DNA from: Rhodoplanes sp.
Lineage (GTDB): Bacteria > Pseudomonadota > Alphaproteobacteria > Rhizobiales > Xanthobacteraceae
DNA: 64,000 nucleotides
Direction: 5' to 3'
Assembly: GCF_013377085.1 (NCBI RefSeq)
Contig: NZ_JACAAX010000030.1
Location: 18,992-82,991 of the forward strand
The position numbers and the translations under genes were made by a program. Positions 52,356-60,582 of the stretch are shown here, piece after piece; position 1 is the first letter of the stretch; every line of letters starts with the position of its first letter. The notes under the pieces are model-generated. The model was not told the origin of the DNA, did not search any database, and worked only from the letters and a program-made list of their open reading frames with translations.

Positions 52356-53346
52356 GGGCATTCTCGATGTGAGGGGGGTCGACGCTCGTGCCGCGGTTGG
52401 GGCCGTGCCCAACACCGAGGTGGTACCGCATCCGCCCTACCGCTGCAAGGCGACGGCAGCCGCGCAAGCGAACGCCCGAGGGCGCACATGATTTGGTGCG
52501 GTGCATAAGGTCCGGCTGCTTACTTCGTCCGACTCGCACCCGGATGCGCGCTATCTAGCGGAGATCGCGGAACTGGGCCATGTCCTTCGCTCGAACGTCG
52601 ATCAGCTTAACCGGCTCACGGCGGGTGAACCGGGACGACAATACCAGATCGCAGAACGACTCTGGGATGGGTTCGTCGCCGGCCCAATTGTGGGCCTCGA
52701 ACAGATCGCCTCGATGGTGCGACCTCGCGTTCGTTGCGGCCGGCCAGGTCGTCCCGTACCGCTACACGGACTTGCGGTGTCGGCGTCATGACCTCCACGT
52801 CTCCGAGCATAACGTGCCGAACGAGTCAGCCCAGCACCGGTGAGGTAGTTAGATTTTGGCTTCGTTCTGCCAAAACTGACCGGACGCTTTAGGTTAATTT
52901 TCCTTTGTCGACTGATTTTAATCCTTCGGCAACGAGGATGTCGAGGAATCAACGTGCGGTCCCGCAGCCCCCGGCGTGATCGGCGCCGATCCTAGCACCA
53001 TTGCCGACTACCGAGCCGCTTGGTCCAAGAGCCTCTTGCCCTGGTAAATCCTTGAGCTGGTTGGTAGCGTTATTATCCGGAGGTCCGGTCTGTCTGACGG
53101 TTTGATAATCTTCTAACCCCAATCCATGGAGCCGGCGGTGGCCGATCCGCATTAGGCCCTCTTCGGGTGAGGGCCAAGACATCCGTCACGAGCAGCCAAA
53201 CCACGGTATCCGGAGGCGTACGGCAGCGCCTCCCCGGGGCGAGAGGGTTTTCGTAGTCCTTGGGGCGCGCCAGCTCGCGACGTCAGCGATCTGCTCAAGG
53301 ACCTCTCACCGTCTCTCTCCGGTGAGGACGACGGTCAGGAGCACGA
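52356..53346. other. Gene-poor stretch with a probable gene relic
   Basis: After the gltA promoter region no intact gene is recognised. On the minus strand an ORF from ATG 52789 (after GGAGGTC) begins MTPTPQVRVAVRDDLAGRNE. One frame over, the reading GDLFEAHNWAGDEPIPESF to AKDMAQFRDLR-stop (52555) looks coding, suggesting one gene of about 75 aa broken by a frameshift. Its family is unknown. A perfect 7-bp stem, GGCCCTC/GAGGGCC, lies at 53155-53175 without a T tract. AT-richer sequence at 52840-52930. Confidence 0.4.
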
Positions 53347-54516
53347 TCACCTCGCTGCCGGCGTTGACGACCACCTGTTGGCGAGTGCAGCGACACCAAG
53401 GCCGAGGCGTTTCTTATTGGGGCGACAGAGCTTCTTTTCTTCGGCGATCGATCGCCTCAACTCGGCGTGGCTTTCGTGACGGAGATCGTCGGACAGATCA
53501 CATTCGTACGGGCGGCGGCCGCGGGCTGCGATCAGCCGCGGGTAGACAATTCCTGGCTTCGGTTTGACAAGGCGCTCGATCTCGATCCTGTAATACAAGG
53601 GATCAGGTAATTCGTAGCCGTATCTCAGCGCCATTCTACCGACTTTTTTGATCACATCAGAGAGGCGCGTCGTGCGTGCGTCGAGCCAAAAGTCCAGGTC
53701 GCCGGGATCTGGAATTCCCCATCTGACCTCGCCAGCGTAGAACTCGTAGGGGCGGTGGTTTCTCCAGGCCAACGCGGCATGGATGGTCTGGTGAAGCCGG
53801 TCGAGGTCGATGTCGAATGGCACCTCGATGCGACGGATGACTGGCGGACCGTTGTAATCAAGCGTTATCTTCACGCGGGCGATAGCGGGGGCGATGTTGC
53901 CGATCTTCGTCGCTCGTTTTCGTGACGGTTTGGAGCCACCGCCCTGGCGTTTGGCCGGGTATTCGTCTTGGCGCTCTTCAGTCTGCGCTGCGAGACGCGC
54001 CAGATCGAACTTGCGGATTGCGGATTTCCGGCGCGACTGTGCGCGACGCTCATAACGATCGATGGCACGTGCTTCCACGTCTTGTGCCGGATTCATGGTC
54101 GACGCTCTGATCAGCTCGGGCGCGGCCGAGTCCAGTGCTTCGGCCAAGTGGACCGCGTCGTTCGGCTGGTGCTCGTCACGTTCGACGCACGACCCCGACA
54201 CCGGAGCATGATCGGACGGCCGCGGCAGACTCAACTTGAAGAGTGTTTCGCGGGCTTGCCGGATTCTCCGCAGGTCGATTTCGGCCTCGGCGATCTGATA
54301 CGCCAGTTCCAAGAGATCGGGCCGGGTTTCCTCGCCCATGATGGCATGGGCGAGTTTTTCGATGTCTTGGTCGGCGCCTGCTTCTTTTCGGACCGACATG
54401 GCGAGACCATGCCGCCGCGCGTTGCCACGCGCGGCGAGCTTGCCCGCCTTGGTGCGGGGGCCGGTGCTTTTGGCGGCGTTCGCGCGATTGGCAGTCCGCT
54501 GCCGGTCGCTCGTCAT
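53347..54516 (-). CDS. Chimeric protein with C-terminal plasmid pRiA4b ORF-3-like domain
   Basis: A 389-aa protein. Residues 1-45 carry the dispersed motif ANRANAAKSTGPRTKAGK and NARRHGL seen in many hypothetical alphaproteobacterial proteins. A helical, charged middle (50-205) follows. Residues 212-350 match the pRiA4b ORF-3/IS1096-TnpR-like fold: VKITLDYNGPPVIRRIEVP, DLDRLHQTIHAALAWRNHRPYEF and RYGYELPDPLYYRIEIERL. The fold is common on plasmids and mobile elements; function unknown. It overlaps the upstream gene by 4 nt, so it is the last gene of the element operon. Confidence 0.75.
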   Translation of the reverse strand: MTSDRQRTANRANAAKSTGPRTKAGKLAARGNARRHGLAMSVRKEAGADQDIEKLAHAIMGEETRPDLLELAYQIAEAEIDLRRIRQARETLFKLSLPRPSDHAPVSGSCVERDEHQPNDAVHLAEALDSAAPELIRASTMNPAQDVEARAIDRYERRAQSRRKSAIRKFDLARLAAQTEERQDEYPAKRQGGGSKPSRKRATKIGNIAPAIARVKITLDYNGPPVIRRIEVPFDIDLDRLHQTIHAALAWRNHRPYEFYAGEVRWGIPDPGDLDFWLDARTTRLSDVIKKVGRMALRYGYELPDPLYYRIEIERLVKPKPGIVYPRLIAARGRRPYECDLSDDLRHESHAELRRSIAEEKKLCRPNKKRLGLGVAALANRWSSTPAAR

Positions 54517-55175
54517 GAGGGCCGCTCCGAAGCATCGTTCGCCGGCCTGTTCAACGCAACCGGCGCAATCTCCTGGAACTCGGCATCGACGGTCTCTTCG
54601 GCCGCGCGTTGAACGCGCTTCCCCCAGCCCGTATGGCGGCGCTCGATCCGCTGGAGGATCTTGTCACGCCGATTCTCGCATCGTTCGATCTGCTCATCGA
54701 TCCGATCGAGCTCTTCGGCCTGGCACGTCAGAGCAATCGACGTGATATCTTCCATGGAGAGCCCGGCGTTGGCGATGACTGATTCGACGTACGGTGTCGT
54801 TTTCTCATCATCCCTGAACCAGTTCTGCGCGAACACATCGGCATCGTCCTTGAGAGTTTTCCGGTTTCGCTCGTGCGGCAAGCACTTCAATAGTGCCTGT
54901 TCCATGGCTTGCCGACGTCCAAGCTTGATCGTGCTGGCCTGAACTCGCCTGAAGCGCTGGATGTCCCAGGTGATGTTCACAAGGTCACTCACCATCAGCC
55001 AGTCGATGATGTCCACAGCGCCCACGGCTGCACCGATCCGGTTGATCAGGTCCTCATAGTGCCTGGGCTTCTCGCCATCCACGGTCCAACTGGGTCCGAG
55101 GAGGGCCCGCACGTCTTTGGGAACGGGAGGAAATTCGGGCACCAGAATCAACTTACGAGACTCGGAGTCGGTCAT
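54513..55175 (-). CDS. Hypothetical protein, element-encoded, duplicated copy A
   Basis: A 220-aa protein not assigned to a family. It begins MTDSESRKLILVPEFPPVPK and has a globular N-terminal half (DIIDWLMVSDLVNITWDIQRFRRVQAS). A long helix near 150-200 (EELDRIDEQIERCENRRDKILQRIERR) is likely coiled coil. The tail VNRPANDASERPS-like end is shared with copy B (55777-56439). GAGGATCCGC precedes the ATG. The helix reads like the charged C-termini of phage small-subunit or regulatory proteins, but that is only an impression. Confidence 0.7.
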   Translation of the reverse strand: MTDSESRKLILVPEFPPVPKDVRALLGPSWTVDGEKPRHYEDLINRIGAAVGAVDIIDWLMVSDLVNITWDIQRFRRVQASTIKLGRRQAMEQALLKCLPHERNRKTLKDDADVFAQNWFRDDEKTTPYVESVIANAGLSMEDITSIALTCQAEELDRIDEQIERCENRRDKILQRIERRHTGWGKRVQRAAEETVDAEFQEIAPVALNRPANDASERPS

Positions 55176-55212
55176 GCGGATCCTCGATTTGGTTTGGTCA
55201 TCTCTGATCGAA

Positions 55213-55641
55213 TTAGACACGAGTAAGATTAAAGTGGAGTGGAAGAAGGTGACGAGTGCCGACCTCTCGGGTGGTGCCGTCCGGGACGGGGACGCTGTGA
55301 GGCCGACCACGGAGCCGGCGTGGCCCCGCTCCAGTGCGCAAGCGTGCCCACAGATCGTTAGCCACCGGCAACGGGTCGATCGCGATGGCAGTCCACCACG
55401 TTGTCTCGTTCCCGGAGCAGTGGAGCATCCGGTGGTGGGTATGGCACAGCGGGACCGTGAACTCGTCCGAGACCTCGCGGCCGAGTGCGCAGTGTTGGGC
55501 GAAGCGGAGGTGGTGGGGGTCGGAGGGCTTGCGGCCACAGATCAGGCAGGGGCGCCGCGCCACGAAGCCGAGGTGGGCCTTGTCGCGGTAGCGCTTCGGC
55601 GTGGCGATGGTCAGGGCGCTCTGGTCGATGGTGCCGAGCAC
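55213..55641 (-). CDS. Truncated HNH-like domain, remnant of a second ERF-HNH gene
   Basis: A 142-aa ORF from a GTG with the zinc/HNH pattern [18 protein letters not shown], then [21 protein letters not shown]. It matches the C-terminal part of the 544-aa ERF protein. In-frame text upstream (GDSAAPSATVADPE) also matches the ERF linker, but a TGA in that frame and a shift to another frame break the link, so it is a 3' fragment left by the duplication. It may still be translated. Confidence 0.5.
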   Translation of the reverse strand: MLGTIDQSALTIATPKRYRDKAHLGFVARRPCLICGRKPSDPHHLRFAQHCALGREVSDEFTVPLCHTHHRMLHCSGNETTWWTAIAIDPLPVANDLWARLRTGAGPRRLRGRPHSVPVPDGTTREVGTRHLLPLHFNLTRV

Positions 55642-55776
55642 GGCCGGGTCGACCTCGGCGTCGACCTCTGGGTCAGCAACAGTCGCGCTCGGCGCGGCGG
55701 AGTCGCCAGCGCGTGGGTCGATGGCCCTGGTTCAGGTCCCTCGGCCCCGTCAGCGGTGGCGTCCGCGACCGCGTCG

Positions 55777-56439
55777 TCATGAGGGCCGCTCGGAAGCGCC
55801 GTTCGTGGGGCTATTCAACGCATTCGGCGGGACTTCTCGGAACTCGGCATCGACGGCCTCTGCGGCTGCTCGCCGAGCGCGCTTTCCCCAGCCCGTATGA
55901 TGCCGCTCGATCTGCTGCAGACTCTTCTCGCGTCGAGTCTCGCATCGTTCGATCTGGTCAGCGATCCGATCGAGCTCGACGGCCCGGCACGTCATAGCTT
56001 GCGACGTGATGTCTGCCATGGAGAGCCCGGCGCCGGCGAGAACTGATTCGACTTTCTGTGTCGCTTCCTTGTCACCTCCGAACCAGCGTTGCGCCAACAG
56101 GCGGGCTTCATCTTTGATGCCGGCCCAGCTTCGCTCGTACGGCAAGCAATGCGCCAAGGTCTCTTCCATGGCTTGGCGACAGCCGATCTTGATCGTACTG
56201 GCCTGAGCACGCCTGAAGCGCTGGATCTCCCAGATGATGTTCACGATGTCCTTCACCAGCACCCAGTCGATGATGTCGTCGGCTCCCACGGCAGCACCGA
56301 CCCGGCTGAGCAGGTCCTCATAGCGCCTGGGGTTCTCGGTGCCCAGGGTCAAACTGGACCCCAAGAGAGCCCGCACGTCCTCGGGGACGGGCGGGCATTC
56401 GGACGCCAGAACAAGCTCACGAGAGTCGCAGTGGGCCAT
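55777..56439 (-). CDS. Hypothetical protein, element-encoded, duplicated copy B
   Basis: A 220-aa paralogue of copy A. It starts MAHCDSRELVLASECPPVPE, then DIIDWVLVKDIVNIIWEIQRFRRAQAS and the long helix ELDRIADQIERCETRREKSLQQIERH, ending GASERPS. Equal length and the same gene order as copy A show common origin. GAGGATCCC precedes the ATG, 51 nt after the ERF-HNH gene. Function unknown. Confidence 0.7.
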   Translation of the reverse strand: MAHCDSRELVLASECPPVPEDVRALLGSSLTLGTENPRRYEDLLSRVGAAVGADDIIDWVLVKDIVNIIWEIQRFRRAQASTIKIGCRQAMEETLAHCLPYERSWAGIKDEARLLAQRWFGGDKEATQKVESVLAGAGLSMADITSQAMTCRAVELDRIADQIERCETRREKSLQQIERHHTGWGKRARRAAAEAVDAEFREVPPNALNSPTNGASERPS

Positions 56440-56490
56440 GGGATCCTCGATTCTGTCTGGCCGTTGCTGACCCTGCTTGACCCATTCAGA

Positions 56491-58125
56491 TTAATGAGGA
56501 GTGGAGATCGGCGACGAGTTGCCGACCTCTTGGGTGGTACCGTCCGGGACGGGGACGCTGTGAGGCCGACCACGGGGTCGGCGTGATCCCGCTCCAGCCC
56601 GCGAGCGCGCCCACAGCTCGTTCGCGATCGGCAGGGGGTCGATGCCGACAGCGGTCCACCACGTTGTCTCGTTACCCGAGCGGTGGAGCACCCGATGGTG
56701 GGTGCGGCAGAGCGGCACCGTGAACTCGTCCGAGACCTTGCGGCCCAGCGCGCGGGGTTGGGCGAAGCGGAGGTGGTGGGGGTCGCAGGGCTTGCGGCCG
56801 CAGACCAGGCAGGCGCGCCGCGCCACGAAGCCGAGATGGGCCTTGTCGCGGTAGCGCTTCGGCGTGGCGATGGTCAGGACACTCTTGTCGATGGTGCCGA
56901 GCACGGCCGGGCCGATCTCGGCGTCGTTCTCTGCATCAGCAACTGCCTCGATCGGGGCGCCGGAGTCGCCGGAGCCGTCGGTCAATGGCGCCAGATCAGA
57001 TCGATCCGCCCGATCCGAGGTGGCGTCCGCGACCGCGTCGTCGGGCGGGGCGGCCGCCCCACTGGGCCTCGTGCTCGGTCCCTCCGCCGATGGCCGCCGC
57101 TCGGCGCGGGCCTGGAACGCCGCCAGTTCGGCGAGCGGTCCGCCGTCGTCGGGGCCCCCTACACTGTGTTCGGCGTGTGCCCCCTGCCCGGCCGTCGAGG
57201 CGGCCCCACCGGCGACCGGCGGAGACACTTCGGATGCTGGCGTCGAATCGCCCGTCACCGCAGTTGCCTCCGGCTCGTTCCGGGCAAAGCCCTCACCGGC
57301 CGTGTGGTCGTCGAATGACTGCAGGATCAGCGCAAAGGCGGATTCGATCGCTGTGGCGTCCACGGCCGTCAGGCTGTTCTTGATGCGCAGCGTGCGCTGG
57401 GCCCAGGCGACCACGTCGGTGGCGGTGCTGAACCCGGCCAGTTCGGTCAGCAGGGCGTCCCGGGTCAAGGCCGAATCGTGGAGCGGCAACATCGGGCGGG
57501 ACGTCGTGATCTTGGCGCTGGCGGCCCCGGTCCGCCCAGAGCCATGGCCGCGTCCGACCCCAGACGACGAGCCGGGCGCCTGGGCAGGAACGATCGAGGG
57601 CGCCGTCGGCCCCTGCTCCGGCCGGCCACTGCCGCGACCATCGCGGTCGCCGTCACCGTTGTCCTGTCCCTCCCCGGTCCCATCATGGGGCCCATCGTGG
57701 AGGTCTGGCGCGTCGAGGTCGTCCTCGCCGGCGATGCCGACCAGGGTGAAGAGGGCGTAGCGCCGCGCATAGGTCAGGGCCGCTCCCATCCGCCGGGGTG
57801 ACGAGAGGTCGGCGACCGGGCACACCGGCCACTCCGAGGCGATCCACTCGCCCGAGGTGTGGGCGAGCGTCGTGGTCAGGGTGATGACGCCGGCGGCCGC
57901 ATCAGTCGCGGTCGTCTGCAACACCGCGATCTCGTGCCGGCCCAGGGTCTTGCGGACGATGTCGAGGCCGCTCGATAGGGAGGCATAGCGAAAACTCCGC
58001 TCCCCCTGCCCTCGCCCGGCCAACGTGACCGTGCCGACCAGCGACTTCTCGGGGTTGACGAGCTCGATCTGCGCCTTGGCGAGCGCCGTCGCGAGGGAGG
58101 CGACCGACTCACTGGAGCGGGGCAT
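56491..58125 (-). CDS. ERF-family single-strand annealing protein fused to an HNH-like domain
   Basis: A 544-aa protein. Residues 1-140 are the ERF annealing domain ([70 protein letters not shown]). Residues 145-410 are a Gly/Asp/Pro-rich linker. Residues 415-500 hold the HNH-like zinc domain ([15 protein letters not shown], then [16 protein letters not shown]). ERF proteins of phages catalyse annealing for recombination; they normally lack a nuclease, so the fusion is unusual. The ATG lies inside yqaJ (17-nt overlap) with CTGGAGGTGGCCC upstream. Confidence 0.85.
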   Translation of the reverse strand: MPRSSESVASLATALAKAQIELVNPEKSLVGTVTLAGRGQGERSFRYASLSSGLDIVRKTLGRHEIAVLQTTATDAAAGVITLTTTLAHTSGEWIASEWPVCPVADLSSPRRMGAALTYARRYALFTLVGIAGEDDLDAPDLHDGPHDGTGEGQDNGDGDRDGRGSGRPEQGPTAPSIVPAQAPGSSSGVGRGHGSGRTGAASAKITTSRPMLPLHDSALTRDALLTELAGFSTATDVVAWAQRTLRIKNSLTAVDATAIESAFALILQSFDDHTAGEGFARNEPEATAVTGDSTPASEVSPPVAGGAASTAGQGAHAEHSVGGPDDGGPLAELAAFQARAERRPSAEGPSTRPSGAAAPPDDAVADATSDRADRSDLAPLTDGSGDSGAPIEAVADAENDAEIGPAVLGTIDKSVLTIATPKRYRDKAHLGFVARRACLVCGRKPCDPHHLRFAQPRALGRKVSDEFTVPLCRTHHRVLHRSGNETTWWTAVGIDPLPIANELWARSRAGAGSRRPRGRPHSVPVPDGTTQEVGNSSPISTPH

Positions 58126-58927
58126 GGGCCACCTCCAGCACGTCGAAGCTGACCGCGCCGGCCTTGGAGCGCTTCCCCCGGACCCCGTGCCCGACCGCCT
58201 CCTTGGCGTCCTCCGGCATCAGCGCCTTCAGCTCGGCCTTGGCCCGCTCGTGGTCGAGGTGGGCCGACCGGGTGGTGCGGAACAGCGCCGAGAACTCCGC
58301 CCAGGCATTCGACGCCGACATGTCGACCACCCGCACCGCCTCGATGCGCGGCTTCGGCGGCTCGGCGTCCCACAGCTGCGGGCGATCTCCGGTCTGGACG
58401 GCCCGCCAGAACGCCTTCTCGACGGCGACCAGGACGGTCTGGTAGAGCGGGTCGGCCGCAATCGTGATCTCGACCCACTTGCCACCGCCCGTGATGATCG
58501 ACAGCACCGACGAGCGCGTGCCCACCACCAGCATGTTGTGCTGGAGCTGGGCCATGTGCTTCTCGGCCGCCGCCTCTTCCGAGAACGACCAGGGCAGCAT
58601 GAACTTGGCCTCGAATACCGCCCCGGTCTGTTCGACCACCCCGTCCAGGGTCGCCGCCATCCAGGGCAGCGACGCGTGGAGGGCCCGCCGCTGCACCTGT
58701 CCGACCCGGTGTCCGGACTGCTTCTCGTACCAGCCCCGATTGAGGTCCTCGGTCGCCACCCCGAGCTGCACGATCAACTCGCCCGACAGGTCCTGCGGCT
58801 CGATCTCGCCGCGCTTCTCGCGCCACAGGCGCAGCAGCGCCCCCTCGTCCCGCCCCATCACCACCCGGGCATCCGAGCCGCCAAGGAAGGTGCGGCGATC
58901 AACGTCTTCTCGCTTAAGCGCAAACAT
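58109..58927 (-). CDS. YqaJ-type phage exonuclease/recombinase
   Basis: A 272-aa PD-(D/E)XK nuclease-family protein. It begins [40 protein letters not shown], typical of YqaJ domains. The catalytic part has [25 protein letters not shown] (D...ExK) followed by [10 protein letters not shown]. With the ERF protein it forms a two-component exonuclease/annealase system like lambda Exo-Bet. ATG 58927 follows GGAGTTGGC. It is first in the operon and is divergent from the XRE regulator. Confidence 0.88.
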   Translation of the reverse strand: MFALKREDVDRRTFLGGSDARVVMGRDEGALLRLWREKRGEIEPQDLSGELIVQLGVATEDLNRGWYEKQSGHRVGQVQRRALHASLPWMAATLDGVVEQTGAVFEAKFMLPWSFSEEAAAEKHMAQLQHNMLVVGTRSSVLSIITGGGKWVEITIAADPLYQTVLVAVEKAFWRAVQTGDRPQLWDAEPPKPRIEAVRVVDMSASNAWAEFSALFRTTRSAHLDHERAKAELKALMPEDAKEAVGHGVRGKRSKAGAVSFDVLEVAHAPLQ

Positions 58928-58944
58928 GCCAACTCCAATATGTT

Positions 58945-59012
58945 GTTTTTCGACAGTTCTGTCGTAAAACAACGCTTAATAGCTGTCAATCGAAAAACGA
59001 CAGAATTGACGA
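58945..59012. promoter_or_regulatory. Candidate operators between yqaJ and the XRE regulator
   Basis: CGACAG-TT-CTGTCG at 58951-58964 is a perfect 6-bp palindrome. A related half-site, CGACAGAATTGACG, lies at 58998-59011. Both sit in AT-rich sequence between divergent start codons, as expected for a CI/Cro-like switch. Confidence 0.5.
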
Positions 59013-59043
59013 AATCAGCTGTTTCAGTGATCAACTCGGGATC

Positions 59044-59286
59044 ATGTTAAGCGCCGCACAATGTCGGGCCGCTCGGGGCCTTCTTAACTGGACCCAGCAG
59101 GAACTTGCCGAAGCCGCTAAGGTCGGTGTTGTGACTGTTCGGCAGTTTGAACTGGCAGGTGCCGTGCCGCGCCGGGCAACGCTACTTGCGATCAAAACAG
59201 CGTTTGAAGCCGCTGGCGTTGAATTCATCGCTGAGAACGGCGGCGGCGCCGGTGTTCGGCTGAAGAGATCTACGGCAGCAAGCTAG
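59044..59286 (+). CDS. XRE-family helix-turn-helix regulator
   Basis: An 80-aa single-domain HTH protein: LSAAQCRAARGLLNWTQQELAEAAKVGVVTVRQFE, then the conserved tail FEAAGVEFIAENGGGAGVRL common to many alphaproteobacterial phage-type regulators. It is divergent from the recombination operon and probably represses it through the palindromes upstream. Marks the right end of the element as far as I can see. Confidence 0.9.
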   Translation: MLSAAQCRAARGLLNWTQQELAEAAKVGVVTVRQFELAGAVPRRATLLAIKTAFEAAGVEFIAENGGGAGVRLKRSTAAS

Positions 59287-59329
59287 GTTTGAGAGAAGAG
59301 TCGGCGGATTTCTGTGTCTGCACTGACAG

Positions 59330-59983
59330 CTATGCACGCCAGTCCGTAGCCAGCAGGTCTGCCACTACATCACCGAGCCGGTCAGTGGCCGTGACTGCCG
59401 TCGTTCCCGCCACGAGATACGGCAGCGCCTCCTCCTCGGTACATCCGTAGCCGGTGCGCACCAGGATGCAACGCGCAAGCCCGGCCGCGATACCGGCCTC
59501 GATGTCGGAGCGTTTGTCGCCGACCAGGACGGAGCGCGCGAGGTCCACCTGGAGAAGATCGGCGACGGCGTGGATCATACCGGGATTGGGCTTGCGCCAG
59601 GCGTGCCCCGGCACGCGATAGCGATCGCTGCCTGTGTCGTGATAGGCGCAGGCCGCGACCGCGTCGAGCCGTGCCCCGGCTGCGGCCAGGCGGGCGATCA
59701 GCTCGGCCTGAACGGCCGCGAAATCGGTCCAGTCGTAGTAGCCGCGGGCGATACCCGACTGGTTGGTGATGGCGACGACGGGGATGCGGCTGCCATTGCA
59801 GCGCGCGATCGCCTCGGCCGCACCGGCGATCAGGCGCACGTCCGCCGGATTCGAGAGGTAGTGGGCCTCCTCGACGATGACGCCGTCACGGTCGAGGAAC
59901 AGGGCCGGTCGCCCGACCGGCACGTCGGTGGCAAGCCGTTCGAGCCAGCACCCGGCGCCGTCGAAGAGGCGAGGATCCGTCAT
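59330..59983 (-). CDS. gmhB: D-glycero-D-manno-heptose 1,7-bisphosphate phosphatase-like HAD protein
   Basis: A 217-aa histidinol-phosphatase-type HAD enzyme. The nucleophile loop is LFLDRDGVIVEEAHYLSNP (DxD), followed by ITNQSGIARGYYDW, the cysteine/histidine zinc-loop region (ACAYHDTGSDRYRVPGHAWRKPNPGM) and VGDKRSDIEAGIAAG. It removes the 1-phosphate from heptose bisphosphate for LPS or S-layer glycans. In canonical GmhB the zinc site is CxH...CxC; here only one Cys is evident, so specificity may differ. A broken copy lies at 63640-63858. Confidence 0.83.
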   Translation of the reverse strand: MTDPRLFDGAGCWLERLATDVPVGRPALFLDRDGVIVEEAHYLSNPADVRLIAGAAEAIARCNGSRIPVVAITNQSGIARGYYDWTDFAAVQAELIARLAAAGARLDAVAACAYHDTGSDRYRVPGHAWRKPNPGMIHAVADLLQVDLARSVLVGDKRSDIEAGIAAGLARCILVRTGYGCTEEEALPYLVAGTTAVTATDRLGDVVADLLATDWRA

Positions 59984-60582
59984 CGCGCTGTCAGTGCTCT
60001 TCACGGGATGCTCTCGAGGGGGGGGCCGCCTTGCGCGCCTCACGCCCCATAGGGCTCGCAAGAGCCGGACGGCTGGCGCTTCTTGATCCTTCAGGAACCG
60101 CCAGGGTACAGGTCCGCTGAGCCGGGCGAACGCGTCTCGAAAGAATCGAGTCTGCCATCTGAGAATGCCCGGAACGACACCGCGGCGCGCCGAACCAATG
60201 CGTATCGCCAATTGCAACCTTGAGCCAACCATTGCGAAATCGCTTGGTCGAGTCAATCGAGTAATGCGGCTTTTGCGCGCTTTCACGCGCGGGACTGCAT
60301 GTGGTCAGAGACAGCGTGGAAAATAACGAGCGTGATGGCGGGCCGGACATTGCTCGACGCTCGACGCTCAGCCGACCAGCCGCAAGTCACCCTCACCGGA
60401 GACTAAAAATGGTCAATCGCAAGACGTCATCACCTTCGCCAACGGCGCGGCGATTCACCCGACTGATTTCATTTTCGCGTGCCACGCGGCGAAAGCAGAG
60501 AAAGACAGCGCGCGCATGCGTTCGTCGGCCGGCCGGATCATTTCGAGGTCGACGCATGAGCGGCCCAGCAATGCTCGCCCGC
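59984..60582. other. Intergenic stretch without recognised gene
   Basis: About 600 bases between gmhB and the phosphoesterase. Open frames exist but none has family resemblance, good codon pattern or a ribosome site. No repeat, tRNA or strong hairpin is seen. Confidence 0.5.

Larger units (their letters stand above)
54513..57042. repeat. Diverged tandem duplication of about 1.27 kb (two units)
   Basis: Unit A covers about 54513-55778 and unit B about 55777-57042. Each holds the 3' part of the HNH-encoding region followed by the 220-aa gene. The edges match: the 22 bases at 55757-55778 equal those at 57021-57042, and the sequence around the 220-aa stop (TCATGAGGGCCGCT) recurs at 54514 and 55778. 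Protein identity between copies is roughly two thirds, so the event is not recent. Unit A cut into the ERF gene and lost its 5' part. Confidence 0.8.

Noticed and set aside
53155..53175. GGCCCTC/GAGGGCC hairpin as terminator
   Set aside because: It has no T run on either strand and no adjacent gene end; left as a simple inverted repeat.
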